Positions 8,177 to 15,998 of a DNA stretch of 37,653 bases are shown here, piece after piece. Each line of letters begins with the position of its first letter. Position 1 is the first letter of the stretch. The position numbers were made by a program, and so were the translations under genes. The notes under the pieces were generated by a model. It made no database searches. It saw nothing but the letters and a program-made list of their open reading frames with translations, and was not told the DNA's origin. The stretch is from Paenibacillus marchantiophytorum. GTDB lineage: Bacteria; Bacillota; Bacilli; Paenibacillales; NBRC-103111. The DNA is taken from the NCBI RefSeq assembly GCF_014640555.1, contig NZ_BMHE01000063.1, positions 1 through 37,653 of the forward strand. The letters run 5' to 3'.

Positions 8177-8458
8177 TTAACGATTTCTCATAGCATCCAC
8201 GTAATCTTTGGCAGCTTTCAAAGAGAGGCCTGTGGCATCTCTTAATTATTTGATGGCCTCAATCGCCTTGCCACCTGCCAGTAGAACCTGAAGCCGCTGC
8301 TCCAATACCGGGGAAAGTTCCAAAGCATAGAGAGGTTTAGTGTAAACGGAAGCAGCAGCAGAAGCAGCAGAAGCTGGCATCTTGGGAAGGGGATAGGTAT
8401 CCGGCCGACCCTCCAGACGTTATTCCCAGAGAGGCAAAATAGTCCGGTGTTTATCCAT
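8177..8458 (-). pseudogene. Ribosomal-protein-L12 C-terminal-domain-like gene with two in-frame stops
   Basis: The frame from ATG 8458 to the stop at 8177 reads as one 93-codon protein interrupted twice by TAA, at codons 13 (8420-8422) and 71 (8246-8248). The end, LRDATGLSLKAAKDYVDAM, matches the bL12 C-terminal fold (helix 'ATGLGLKEAKDLVD'). The middle (VLEQRLQVLLAGGKAIEAIK) leads directly into it, so the frame is unchanged across the second stop. Both stops could be former CAA (Gln) codons. No ribosome-binding site is obvious before 8458, so the 5' end is uncertain. It is most likely a decayed gene rather than readthrough. Confidence 0.6.
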
Positions 8459-8485
8459 GTCAATAAATGTGAGAGGAGTAAGACC

Positions 8486-8869
8486 ATGATTAGTGAAAAG
8501 AATAAGGAAATCATTGAAAATTATATTGAGGCTTACAATTCATTTGATCTAGAAGGTATGGTTAAACTTCTGCATAAAGACATTCTGTTTAGGAATTTTT
8601 CAAATGGTACGATGGATACAGAAACCAGAGGAATACAAGAATTTGGTGAATTGGCGGAAAAATCATCTAAGATTTTTTCTAGCCGTCATCAGACAATTAC
8701 GCAATACCATGCTGAAGGTGACACAACTGAAATACTTATTGATTATGAAGCCATATTGGCGGTTGATTTGCCCAACGGGTTAAAGCTTGGAGACAAGATT
8801 CAATTAAAAGGGAAGTCCGTATTTGGGATTCATGAAGGGCAGATATCATTAATTGAGGATTACAGTTGA
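8486..8869 (+). CDS. NTF2/SnoaL-like protein
   Basis: A 127-residue protein with the NTF2-like cone fold pattern: an N-terminal helix pair (KEIIENYIEAYNSFDLEGMV), then curved strands ending in GKSVFGIHEGQISLIEDYS. NTF2-like proteins include isomerases, hydrolases and simple binding proteins, so no reaction is assigned. GAGAGGAG precedes ATG 8486; the longer frame from 8447 has no ribosome-binding site. It is a single gene with its own terminator at 8913. Confidence 0.78.
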   Translation: MISEKNKEIIENYIEAYNSFDLEGMVKLLHKDILFRNFSNGTMDTETRGIQEFGELAEKSSKIFSSRHQTITQYHAEGDTTEILIDYEAILAVDLPNGLKLGDKIQLKGKSVFGIHEGQISLIEDYS

Positions 8870-8912
8870 GTAATTGGTTAAAGCGAACTGCATAAACTAT
8901 CTATTTTTTGAG

Positions 8913-8941
8913 CGGCCTTCAGTTATTGAAGGTCGGTTTTT
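8913..8941 (+). terminator. Rho-independent terminator after the NTF2-like gene
   Basis: Stem CGGCCTTCA / TGAAGGTCG (one G-U pair) with a short loop, followed by GGTTTTT. It lies about 45 bp after the stop at 8869. Confidence 0.8.
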
Positions 8942-8971
8942 GGGTTACCCTAGCTGCCTCATGGGGAGGGA

Positions 8972-9150
8972 GGGGAACTACAGTGCGCTATTGTAGCCAA
9001 AAGTGTCAATCTAGTGATCCGAAGGGAACTACAGTTCGCTATTTGGCTATTTGGTGGGAAATTCAGCGCTTTTCGTGAAAATAAGACACTGTAGTTCCGC
9101 GAATACCCTCGTATCCTTGCTATTTACTTAGATAGCGTACTACAGTTCCC
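8972..9150. repeat. Cluster of four REP-like repeat units
   Basis: Two direct copies, GGGAACTACAGTGCGCTAT (from 8973) and GGGAACTACAGTTCGCTAT (from 9024), are followed by two inverted copies: ACTGTAGTTCCGCG (from 9088) and ATAGCGTACTACAGTTCCC (from 9132). The units can pair into long hairpins in either RNA or single-stranded DNA. The core ACTGTAGTTCC also resembles repeats at 35703 and 37416, so this is a dispersed family in the genome. Confidence 0.6.
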
Positions 9151-9350
9151 TTTCAGCATTTGTTGCTTAAATGAGGCTCATCTCTTAGGGCGGCGGTTGT
9201 GTTTAGAAGTTGTGCCAATGTACCTGACCGTTAATCATAAATAGATTGCAAAACTGATGAGCCAATTGTAAACTATTACCATATCAATTGATTCTTAGTG
9301 TATAGTACACACCATGCGATGAGATTCGCTTGAACGAGAGGGGGGAATTT

Positions 9351-12300
9351 GTGTTCAAAGCTGCTAAGACACCAAAACATACACATGCAGGACCTGCTGC
9401 TGCAATGAATTTGCAATCCCAAGAGGCAGTTGATACGAAGGAACAAGGAGTTCCCACTTCAATATCCTCAGGGATACCTTTAAGTCCTGCCACTGTTATG
9501 CAGTTGCAACGAACCGTGGGCAATCAAGCCGTCATGCAGTTGCTGAGGCAGCCAAGCAGCCAAGCATCTAGGGCAGTAAACAAACCTGTGGTCAGTCGAT
9601 CAGCTTCATCTGACGGACCTAAGCTGCAGCGTTCCATAGATAAGTCTCCAGATCAATATTTTCAGGAGCAGAGTACGGATGTTATTCCCGATGACCTATT
9701 AAAAAAATATTTGTACCAATATATGTGGGAAATTGCTGTCAACACTGAAAAACAGACATTTAAACAAGCGATACTTGAAGCCACGAAACGTTCACCTGAC
9801 CAGAAATTAACTATTGTTGCCACATGGGACCAACTATTGTCGGCCTTTCATAACAATGATCTCAAGGGTGCCATCGGTTTGCTGAATCAACTCATTGAGG
9901 AGACGAAGGATGCTTTCATATTGCCTCTCCTACCAGCCGATAATAGTAATTCCAAAGATGCGAAACAACGTGCACTGATCGTCCAAGGCGCACATATGCG
10001 GGGAGACATGTATGGCGTCGCTGGCGCGTTGGCTCTTCGTCCAGACTTGAGCGTCGTCATTCTTTCAGATTTCGCTCACTATGGAACAGCTAAAATGATG
10101 GAAAGCTTCTATCAAGGAGTGATTGGCGAGAATCAGAACGTCTACATCCTTCATGTTCCCAATGCGAAGAAAGAATATAATGAGGGTTTTATTGGCAACA
10201 AAAAAGATTGGATAAACACAAGAGCTGCGGAATTCGAAACTTCAACAAAAGAAGAAAACAAAGAACGAAAGTTCGCGTCAATGGAAATCACGTCAGAAAC
10301 GAAATTAATCAGTGAAAGCTTTGACAAGAACACCAAAGGTTCTTATGCCACGATTAAAGACAAATGGTTGGGTAAAGCTGATTCTCACAAAGAAGCTGAG
10401 CTCCAAAAATGGCTGGAAGATAAGATGCAAATGCCCCCAGGCGCTTATGCGCTATTATGGATGAAACAAGGTGAGCTTACGCACCCTCATGCACATCACT
10501 ATACAAGTGAAGGAAGTCAGCAAAAGCTTATTAAAGATGTTAAGAAATCGGGAAGAACACCGGTAAATATCGGGGATAGAATAGGGGAGGCAACAATCCC
10601 CGATTTAACCGTGTTCTGGAATCATCCGGAGTTTCCTTACCAGAACGAAGGACGCAAAGGGCAGCTTCGCATGCTCCATTATTTGGCTCATTCGGGACAA
10701 TATGATGTCGTGAGTGTGGGGATGCGCAGCGGTATTCTGGAAGGCCCGGCTTTGGTAGGCATGAAGGTTATTTTCATGGAGGAAGAAGGCAATGATCAAG
10801 CTGCGAGATGGGAAAATCTGATTGGCACCATGCCGAGTCTCAAACGTGTTATTCTGGATGCGCCGCCGGGGCTGGCCGAGAAGAAACTTTGGATTAATAA
10901 CATCCTATGGAGAAATCATAAAAGCGAAAAACTGGGCGGCATGAAAGTGATTGAGCATCTCGAGGAATGTTCAGGACTTAAGCACAATGACATCGCTAAA
11001 ATACTTCTCGACTGTACATACTTGCCGGATGCAGAGAATCCGTTGATGGACATGGTCAATGTGGCTAATAAAGACGAGATTCGAGAAAAAGTTCACTCTT
11101 TATTAGAAGCAGCTTCTCAAGAAATGAATGAAGAATATGAACTAGACTGGAAAGAAAAGATGTTGGGTGTTGTTACCGCGGAGTCGAAAGAAGGCATGAA
11201 AGATAGCGAGGTTGGGGTGCTCAATCATCTTTTGACCTCCTGGGATGAGCCCGTGGCAGCGAAGGATCCAATAGCAGAATCCGAATTTTGGAAGAGAACA
11301 CGTCGAAGCAATACCAATGACCCCAACTTTAAGTGGGAGAATGAGAAGAGGGACCAAACCCTTGACCGCAAAAACAAGCAACTGCAAGCACAGCTGGAGG
11401 AGAAAGGTTTAGGTCTCGTTCTGAAAAACAGAGATCAAATCGCTGAATTTAGAGTCGAACAGTCGGAATTCGAAGAAACCGTTTTAATGACAGAGTATAG
11501 GGATAGACTCAGCAAGGAAATCTTCAGACTTATGGATTCGGCGGTCGAATCGGAACATAAAGCACCTATGAAAGCGCTGCTCCTTGAGGATCAGGTAAAG
11601 TCTCAACTTGGAACCGTTGATTATGAATCGAAACGATTGCATTCTGTAGATAGAGAAGACCAGGAAATTGTATTTTCTCTATTCAATGATCCGATATCCG
11701 TACTTGTGAATGTTTTTAAGTATGATGCCATGATAGCTAAACTAATGATGGACAAAATGAATAACAATCTGCTTGCAAGTTATAATCTGATCCGCCTGCA
11801 TACGAAAAACTTTCCTTTTCTTGATAAATATAAGGATGCAGCCATTTCTAAAGATCCAATCGCAAGCGGTAAGCAGAAAAACGTTTTTGGTTTGGTCGAT
11901 TATGATGACTTGGTCATTGGGATTATGAATCGCGATGATAGCTTCAAAATGCTTTGTGGTGAGCTCAGCGTACTCCATGATATTAAGCAGATTGATCCCC
12001 AATTGCCTATGGTTGACATTATCGGAATTACCGTACATGGAGATCTCCCGGCGGTTATTATGAAGCGTTATGCTGAGCATTCCAAAGATTTCGTCAAGGT
12101 CAAGGATTCGGATCAGTTAAAAATGCCCAAGCATTTGAATGCTTCAAGTATTCAACAAATTATTGAGATGGAAAATAGAATGATCGCGGCAGAGATTCGC
12201 ATTTCTGATTTGCAATTTCTAATTGATGAGCAAGGTCGAGTTGTTCTTGCTGATCCAGGTGGACTTGTTAAGCAATATGCGCCTTCCAAAAATGAAGAAG

Positions 12301-12866
12301 CTGTTATCGACAATTTATTAGCTACCAACATTGATAAATTATTGAGAGAAAAAGGAATTCAAGATCATGTCTGGGATGAAATTGAGCTTGCTAAACAGAT
12401 AAGCGAGCTAACTGGAAAAAAACCAAATGACGTTAGAGTGAAGTCGATTATCGACATTCTAAGCAAGAAATACGCGTATAAAATCAATCTTGACAGTTCT
12501 TTAAAGTATGCTAATTTGGTAGCACCCAAATCGGCAACAGCATCCCAATCCAAGACCACAAAAGCGGTAAAGAAAGGAAATGCTCGCCAGAATTCCGGTG
12601 CTACACAAGTTACTGCTTCCACTCCGTCTCGAGTTTTCAGCAGAGATGAGCAACAAATTATGGACGTTTTGAAAAGCAAAACAGACACAGACTATTTCGT
12701 TGAACTGCCTGATGGCTATGGGGATATTGAGATTATTCCAATTTTTGGTATAAACACAGTCCAATTTGACATTGCCTGGAGATCATTGAAGCACGATAGG
12801 ATAGTTTCCATAACCAAAGGTGGCATTTCACTGAGCACGAAAGAGAAGAACAAAATGAAGAAGTGA
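9351..12866 (+). CDS. Very large eCIS-cargo-like / toxin-like multidomain protein
   Basis: An 1171-residue protein with no signal peptide. Near residues 45-65 it has the motif VMQLQRTVGNQAVMQLLR, known from N-termini of DUF4157-type and other proteins linked to extracellular contractile injection systems (eCIS). A Ser/Gln-rich linker follows. The region around 195-240 is a Rossmann-like start (RALIVQGAHMRGDMYGVAGA). Around 440-480, SVGMRSGILEGPALVGMKVI resembles the nucleotide-sugar site of GT-B glycosyltransferases. Around 830-1000 the text looks like a divergent protein kinase: SGKQKNVFGLV, hinge LPAVIMKRY, then DLQFLIDEQGRVVLADPGG in place of HRD/DFG. A charged C-terminal domain ends the protein. 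GTG 9351 is preferred to TTG 9330 because GAGAGGGGGG lies just before it. Enzyme roles are inference. Confidence 0.6.
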   Translation: MFKAAKTPKHTHAGPAAAMNLQSQEAVDTKEQGVPTSISSGIPLSPATVMQLQRTVGNQAVMQLLRQPSSQASRAVNKPVVSRSASSDGPKLQRSIDKSPDQYFQEQSTDVIPDDLLKKYLYQYMWEIAVNTEKQTFKQAILEATKRSPDQKLTIVATWDQLLSAFHNNDLKGAIGLLNQLIEETKDAFILPLLPADNSNSKDAKQRALIVQGAHMRGDMYGVAGALALRPDLSVVILSDFAHYGTAKMMESFYQGVIGENQNVYILHVPNAKKEYNEGFIGNKKDWINTRAAEFETSTKEENKERKFASMEITSETKLISESFDKNTKGSYATIKDKWLGKADSHKEAELQKWLEDKMQMPPGAYALLWMKQGELTHPHAHHYTSEGSQQKLIKDVKKSGRTPVNIGDRIGEATIPDLTVFWNHPEFPYQNEGRKGQLRMLHYLAHSGQYDVVSVGMRSGILEGPALVGMKVIFMEEEGNDQAARWENLIGTMPSLKRVILDAPPGLAEKKLWINNILWRNHKSEKLGGMKVIEHLEECSGLKHNDIAKILLDCTYLPDAENPLMDMVNVANKDEIREKVHSLLEAASQEMNEEYELDWKEKMLGVVTAESKEGMKDSEVGVLNHLLTSWDEPVAAKDPIAESEFWKRTRRSNTNDPNFKWENEKRDQTLDRKNKQLQAQLEEKGLGLVLKNRDQIAEFRVEQSEFEETVLMTEYRDRLSKEIFRLMDSAVESEHKAPMKALLLEDQVKSQLGTVDYESKRLHSVDREDQEIVFSLFNDPISVLVNVFKYDAMIAKLMMDKMNNNLLASYNLIRLHTKNFPFLDKYKDAAISKDPIASGKQKNVFGLVDYDDLVIGIMNRDDSFKMLCGELSVLHDIKQIDPQLPMVDIIGITVHGDLPAVIMKRYAEHSKDFVKVKDSDQLKMPKHLNASSIQQIIEMENRMIAAEIRISDLQFLIDEQGRVVLADPGGLVKQYAPSKNEEAVIDNLLATNIDKLLREKGIQDHVWDEIELAKQISELTGKKPNDVRVKSIIDILSKKYAYKINLDSSLKYANLVAPKSATASQSKTTKAVKKGNARQNSGATQVTASTPSRVFSRDEQQIMDVLKSKTDTDYFVELPDGYGDIEIIPIFGINTVQFDIAWRSLKHDRIVSITKGGISLSTKEKNKMKK

Positions 12867-12993
12867 TTGTTCACGTTCCTATTCCAGTACTACCGCCTGT
12901 GATACAGAAAAGGGAGGGGTGTGAGGGTGGAAAGCCGACCACTCCTTTTGAAATTCATTGGTCTTCAGCTCGCAGCTAATGAGACTCGTGACA

Positions 12994-13560
12994 TCAGGAC
13001 TTAATTAGCTCTTTCGCATGCTGCTTGCCAGCTGTGAGAAGGTTGTTGCTGAGTTTACTGTCATTAACTGAGCGTGCCAGCACTAGAGTTCCGACCATAG
13101 TACTAAGCAATATGCTACCTTTGGCTTTGTCTATTTTCCCAACATCGGAAATAAAGTCAATCATACGTTCTAGCTCGTTGGTGAACACCTGCCTAATCTC
13201 ATCGGAGGCACGGGAAATTTCACTGGAAAGGGCGGGGAGGATGCAGCCCATCTCGGTTCTGTCGCGATGCTGCGTGCTTAAATAGTAATCAATGACGGCA
13301 TTGATTTTGGGGCCTTTATTTTCCTGGTCAGCGACTTCCTGCAAAAATGAAATCGTATCGCTAATGGCATAGCGACAGGCTTCGGCAACCAGTTGCTCTT
13401 TGTTGTCAAAGTGGGAGTAGAACCCTCCATGAGTTAGTCCAGCACCTTTCATAATAAAAGGAACGCTGATGTCGCGAATCCCATTCGTACGAAAAGCTTG
13501 TGCAGCACTTTCGATGATTTTACCTCTAACTTTAAACTTATGACCTTCAGGGTATGGCAT
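12994..13560 (-). CDS. TetR/AcrR family regulator of the divergent efflux genes
   Basis: A 188-residue repressor. The N-terminal TetR DNA-binding domain reads KIIESAAQAFRTNGIRDISV then GAGLTHGGFYSHFDNKEQLV, a subgroup with GGFYSHF. The C-terminal part includes GCILPALSSEISRAS, as in TetR proteins with the TetR_C_33-like ligand domain (for example those controlling drug efflux). ATG 13560 follows ACGGAG at good spacing; GTG 13569 is less likely. It is divergent from an HlyD/ABC-permease pair, and the shared region holds three TCATCATA-type half-sites, so it probably represses itself and the efflux genes. Confidence 0.88.
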   Translation of the reverse strand: MPYPEGHKFKVRGKIIESAAQAFRTNGIRDISVPFIMKGAGLTHGGFYSHFDNKEQLVAEACRYAISDTISFLQEVADQENKGPKINAVIDYYLSTQHRDRTEMGCILPALSSEISRASDEIRQVFTNELERMIDFISDVGKIDKAKGSILLSTMVGTLVLARSVNDSKLSNNLLTAGKQHAKELIKS

Positions 13561-13597
13561 CGTAATCACTCCGTTACGTATAAGTCTATCTTAAAAT

Positions 13598-13721
13598 ATT
13601 ATAGTCATCATAATAAAACATGTCAATTTCTCCTGTTGCAGCCGCTTGTCATTAGCAGGCATACAGGCAGCTATTGACTAATTTAAAATATGATGATTAT
13701 AATATATTACGTTCATCATAT
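13598..13721. promoter_or_regulatory. Divergent promoter with three TetR half-site repeats
   Basis: ATTATAGTCATCATAAT (13598-13614) and its inverted form ATATGATGATTATAAT (13688-13703) are near mirror copies. A third TCATCATA lies at 13713-13720. The + strand promoter TTGACT (13674-13679), 18-bp spacer, TATAAT (13698-13703) has its -10 box inside the second copy. Repressor bound there would block RNA polymerase directly. The first copy sits 38 bp before the TetR start and suits autoregulation. Confidence 0.7.
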
Positions 13722-13752
13722 TTTGAAGGGGCAGTGTATGAGGAGGTGTTAG

Positions 13753-13791
13753 GTGAATAATACGCTGGAAGCAGCCGAGAACACCGTTTGA
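13753..13791 (+). CDS. Possible 12-codon leader peptide
   Basis: A very short frame, GTG through TGA, encodes about 12 residues (NNTLEAAENTV after the start). It is preceded by a strong AGGAGGTG at 13741-13748 and lies on the efflux transcript upstream of the HlyD gene. It may be a leader peptide, or the remains of a truncated gene with an intact ribosome-binding site. No terminator/antiterminator pair is seen to support attenuation. Confidence 0.25.
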   Translation: MNNTLEAAENTV

Positions 13792-13827
13792 AAAATCAAG
13801 CACTCATGGAGAGGGAGAGATCGAGCA

Positions 13828-14460
13828 ATGAATTTTAAAGCAGGAATCTATATTGGAATTGCTATCGTGGTTATTGCAGGAGGTGCGCTTCTTGCTGCTA
13901 AAGGCAAAGATGCCGTTAGTCAGGCTGAGAGCAGAAAGCAAGGCGTGCTTGAGGCGGAGCAAAACATGGTCGTGTATGACAAAAGTAAGGGGATAATTGT
14001 TAAAATAAACGCGGCTGCGGGAGATTCCGTCAAGCAAGGAGACATTCTATTCAAGGTGAAAACAGCCGAAGGAGCAGATGTGGATATACTTTCGCCTAAT
14101 GATGGATTGCTTAGTAAAATCATGGCTAAGCCGGGAGATCAGCTTGCGCAAGGTATGCCGATTGCGGTCGTGCAAAAAACAAGCTATTATGCGGACCTTT
14201 ATGTGCAGGAAGGGGAAATTCAGAAGCTTGATGTCAATAAAAGCATTCAAGTTCATTTTCCATATCTGAAGCGTTCTGCCCAAGTCGATGGCGTTGTCGC
14301 TTCGATCTCGGCTGCCCCCCAATTTGCCAGCTTACGCATGACACGCGAGAGAGGGCAAGCTGATTTAAGCATGTATCTTGTTCGAATAACGGTGAAGTCA
14401 AACTCCGATCTTCTTCCTGGTATGACAGCGGAGGTGGACCTTGATGAAATCGTTGATTGA
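13828..14460 (+). CDS. HlyD-type efflux adaptor (membrane fusion protein)
   Basis: A 210-residue adaptor with one N-terminal membrane helix (IYIGIAIVVIAGGALLAA) and an outer beta-barrel/lipoyl region. The lipoyl half-motifs KGIIVKINAAAGDSVKQGDILFK (split across residues 55-75) and DGLLSKIMAKPGDQLAQGMP are clear. Unlike most HlyD proteins it has almost no coiled-coil hairpin, as in short Gram-positive adaptors. GAGAGGGAGAG precedes ATG 13828. Its stop lies 17 bases inside the next gene, an ABC-2 permease, so the two are coupled. Confidence 0.8.
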   Translation: MNFKAGIYIGIAIVVIAGGALLAAKGKDAVSQAESRKQGVLEAEQNMVVYDKSKGIIVKINAAAGDSVKQGDILFKVKTAEGADVDILSPNDGLLSKIMAKPGDQLAQGMPIAVVQKTSYYADLYVQEGEIQKLDVNKSIQVHFPYLKRSAQVDGVVASISAAPQFASLRMTRERGQADLSMYLVRITVKSNSDLLPGMTAEVDLDEIVD

Positions 14461-15583
14461 GGAGTGGAAGTACGCAGCGAGCAGCAAGTACCTTCTTACA
14501 ATCTTTATGGCACCGCTCATAGCGGCTTTGTTTTTTGGGTTGATGTTTTCGAAAAACCAAATTAGCAAATCACCAGTTGTTGTTATTGACGAAGACCACA
14601 GTGCTTATTCGCGACAACTGATTTCGAAACTGAACGCGTCCCAATATATGAAAGTTACGAATGTATTTGCAGGTCGTATAGACCCCGAAACTTTGCTGGC
14701 AAACGAGCAGTCTGTAGCCGTCATTATGCTTCCTAATCAACTAGAGTTGCGTAAGTTGCAAGGCAAATCTACGAATATCGGGATTCTAATGGATAACACG
14801 ATGCCCTCAGGGCTAATGGGTATCCGAACGGCTATTCAAGAGATCCTCACAACGGAGAATATGACTTTATCCATGACACGTCTGGGGCAAAGTGGGATGG
14901 AGGCGGATACGGCCAAAGGGCTTATATCGCCGCTATCTCTTCAACAGCGAATGTTGTTTAATCCAACAACAAGTTATGTAGACTTTATGGTCCTTGGATT
15001 TGTGAATATCATCGTGCTGATGATGACAACCAGCGCAGCCGGATCGATTGCGCCTAGACTTCGCAAAGAAGGGAAGCTGCTTGCGAATGGCGTATCGCCT
15101 GCCCAGCTCTGGGTCCGCAGCGTTCCTTATGCTGTGCTGAGTACATGCTCATTAATCCTGAGCTATGGTCTATTAAAGCAAATAGGTAATATGCGTTTTG
15201 AAGCTGAGCCTTACATTTTTATTATTCCATTGCTAATATATTCTTTTGCCTTGTCACTAACGGGATTATTGATTGGCTATACGGCCAAAGATGCGTCCAA
15301 AGTGAGTTTGCGAACAAGTCTTGTCTTGTATCCGTCATTTCTGGCTACAGGAATTCAGTTGACCCCGCTTGCTTTTCCCATGTTTTTTCAGATCATCGCA
15401 TGGGCGTTGCCCATGAACTGGCTAAACCGTTTACTACGTGGAATGGCATTTCGGCATGGATCACTGACAACCTACAGTTTGGAGATAGGAGCATTAGTAG
15501 TCATTATTGGCGTTGCATCCTTGTTAATCGGATTGTTGATGCTTCGTGAAGTGCGCAAAACGAATGTTCCAATGGAGTATTGA
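14444..15583 (+). CDS. ABC-2 type permease (YbhR/YbhS-like)
   Basis: A 380-residue permease of the ABC2_membrane_3 type. It has an N-terminal helix (LLTIFMAPLIAALFFGLMF), a large extracytoplasmic domain (IDEDHSAYSRQLISKL...), and five or six C-terminal helices including TSYVDFMVLGFVNIIVLMM. GAGGTGG precedes TTG 14441 / ATG 14444. Such permeases normally work with an ATPase gene and often a second permease, with an HlyD adaptor; neither ATPase nor second permease lies here. It may borrow an ATPase encoded elsewhere, or be a remnant of a larger operon. Confidence 0.82.
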   Translation: MKSLIEEWKYAASSKYLLTIFMAPLIAALFFGLMFSKNQISKSPVVVIDEDHSAYSRQLISKLNASQYMKVTNVFAGRIDPETLLANEQSVAVIMLPNQLELRKLQGKSTNIGILMDNTMPSGLMGIRTAIQEILTTENMTLSMTRLGQSGMEADTAKGLISPLSLQQRMLFNPTTSYVDFMVLGFVNIIVLMMTTSAAGSIAPRLRKEGKLLANGVSPAQLWVRSVPYAVLSTCSLILSYGLLKQIGNMRFEAEPYIFIIPLLIYSFALSLTGLLIGYTAKDASKVSLRTSLVLYPSFLATGIQLTPLAFPMFFQIIAWALPMNWLNRLLRGMAFRHGSLTTYSLEIGALVVIIGVASLLIGLLMLREVRKTNVPMEY

Positions 15584-15595
15584 GTGGTTAAATAG

Positions 15596-15685
15596 TCACA
15601 AGGTTATCTGTCCAAGAGATATGCACTTTATTTCTTTTGTATCTAACGCTACATTTTTTATTCCTGCGAATATGGATGAATTCAC
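15596..15685 (-). pseudogene. Truncated PIN-type toxin start
   Basis: A 29-codon frame from GTG 15685 to TGA 15596. Its first residues, IFAGIKNVALDT, resemble the start of PIN-domain toxins (strand ending in the first catalytic Asp, 'LDTN'). The rest does not look like PIN, so the gene seems to have lost everything after its first 15 or so codons. The GTG overlaps the stop of the AbrB-like frame by four bases (GTGA), the normal layout of antitoxin-toxin pairs. Confidence 0.35.
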
Positions 15686-15829
15686 CAACTCTCGCGCTCC
15701 TTTTGAACATAGTCGTCCGCTGTTTCATTTTCCCACAATATTCAGTTTTGCTCTCGTTCTGATTTCTTCAGGTATGGTTATCTGATACCTTGTGCGTATC
15801 TCGCTCTCCGATTTTACGATATGGTCCAA
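15682..15829 (-). pseudogene. AbrB/MazE-like antitoxin, frameshifted
   Basis: TTG 15829, preceded by GAGGAG at 15839-15844, opens a frame MDHIVKSESEIRTRYQITIP-EEIR, the classic SpoVT/AbrB swapped-hairpin motif. The frame ends early at 15725. A shifted frame then gives a plausible antitoxin tail, ETADDYVQKERESW, ending at TGA 15682-15684. The gene is therefore likely frameshifted or internally deleted. It pairs with the truncated PIN-like frame downstream, so this is a dead toxin-antitoxin module. Confidence 0.55.
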
Positions 15830-15946
15830 ATGAATCAACTCCTCGAAATTATTATTTTTATAATTATATCATGCAACATGAGAAACCTTTTAACGCATTT
15901 CTTTTTTGTCACAACCCAAAATAAGGGAATAGTGATTACAGAAAAA

Positions 15947-15990
15947 AGCATCCGAACACACCTGAATTAGGGTGTCTGGCTGCTTTTTTT
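15947..15990. terminator. Bidirectional terminator after the catalase gene
   Basis: An imperfect stem (AGCATCCGAACACACCT / AGGGTGTCTGGCTGCT) with a GAATT loop is flanked by a T-run on each strand. On the - strand it ends the catalase gene, which stops at 15999. Confidence 0.75.
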
Positions 15991-15998
15991 GTTAATAT

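Noticed and set aside
8242..8514. - strand frame rich in Leu runs over the L12-like gene
   Set aside because: It is a shifted frame of the pseudogene; the Leu runs come from its Ala/Ser codons.
8972..9150. CRISPR array
   Set aside because: Units are imperfect, in both orientations and unevenly spaced.
9284..9523. - strand frame opposite the giant gene start
   Set aside because: No ribosome-binding site, and the opposite frame has a clear GTG start with a strong one.
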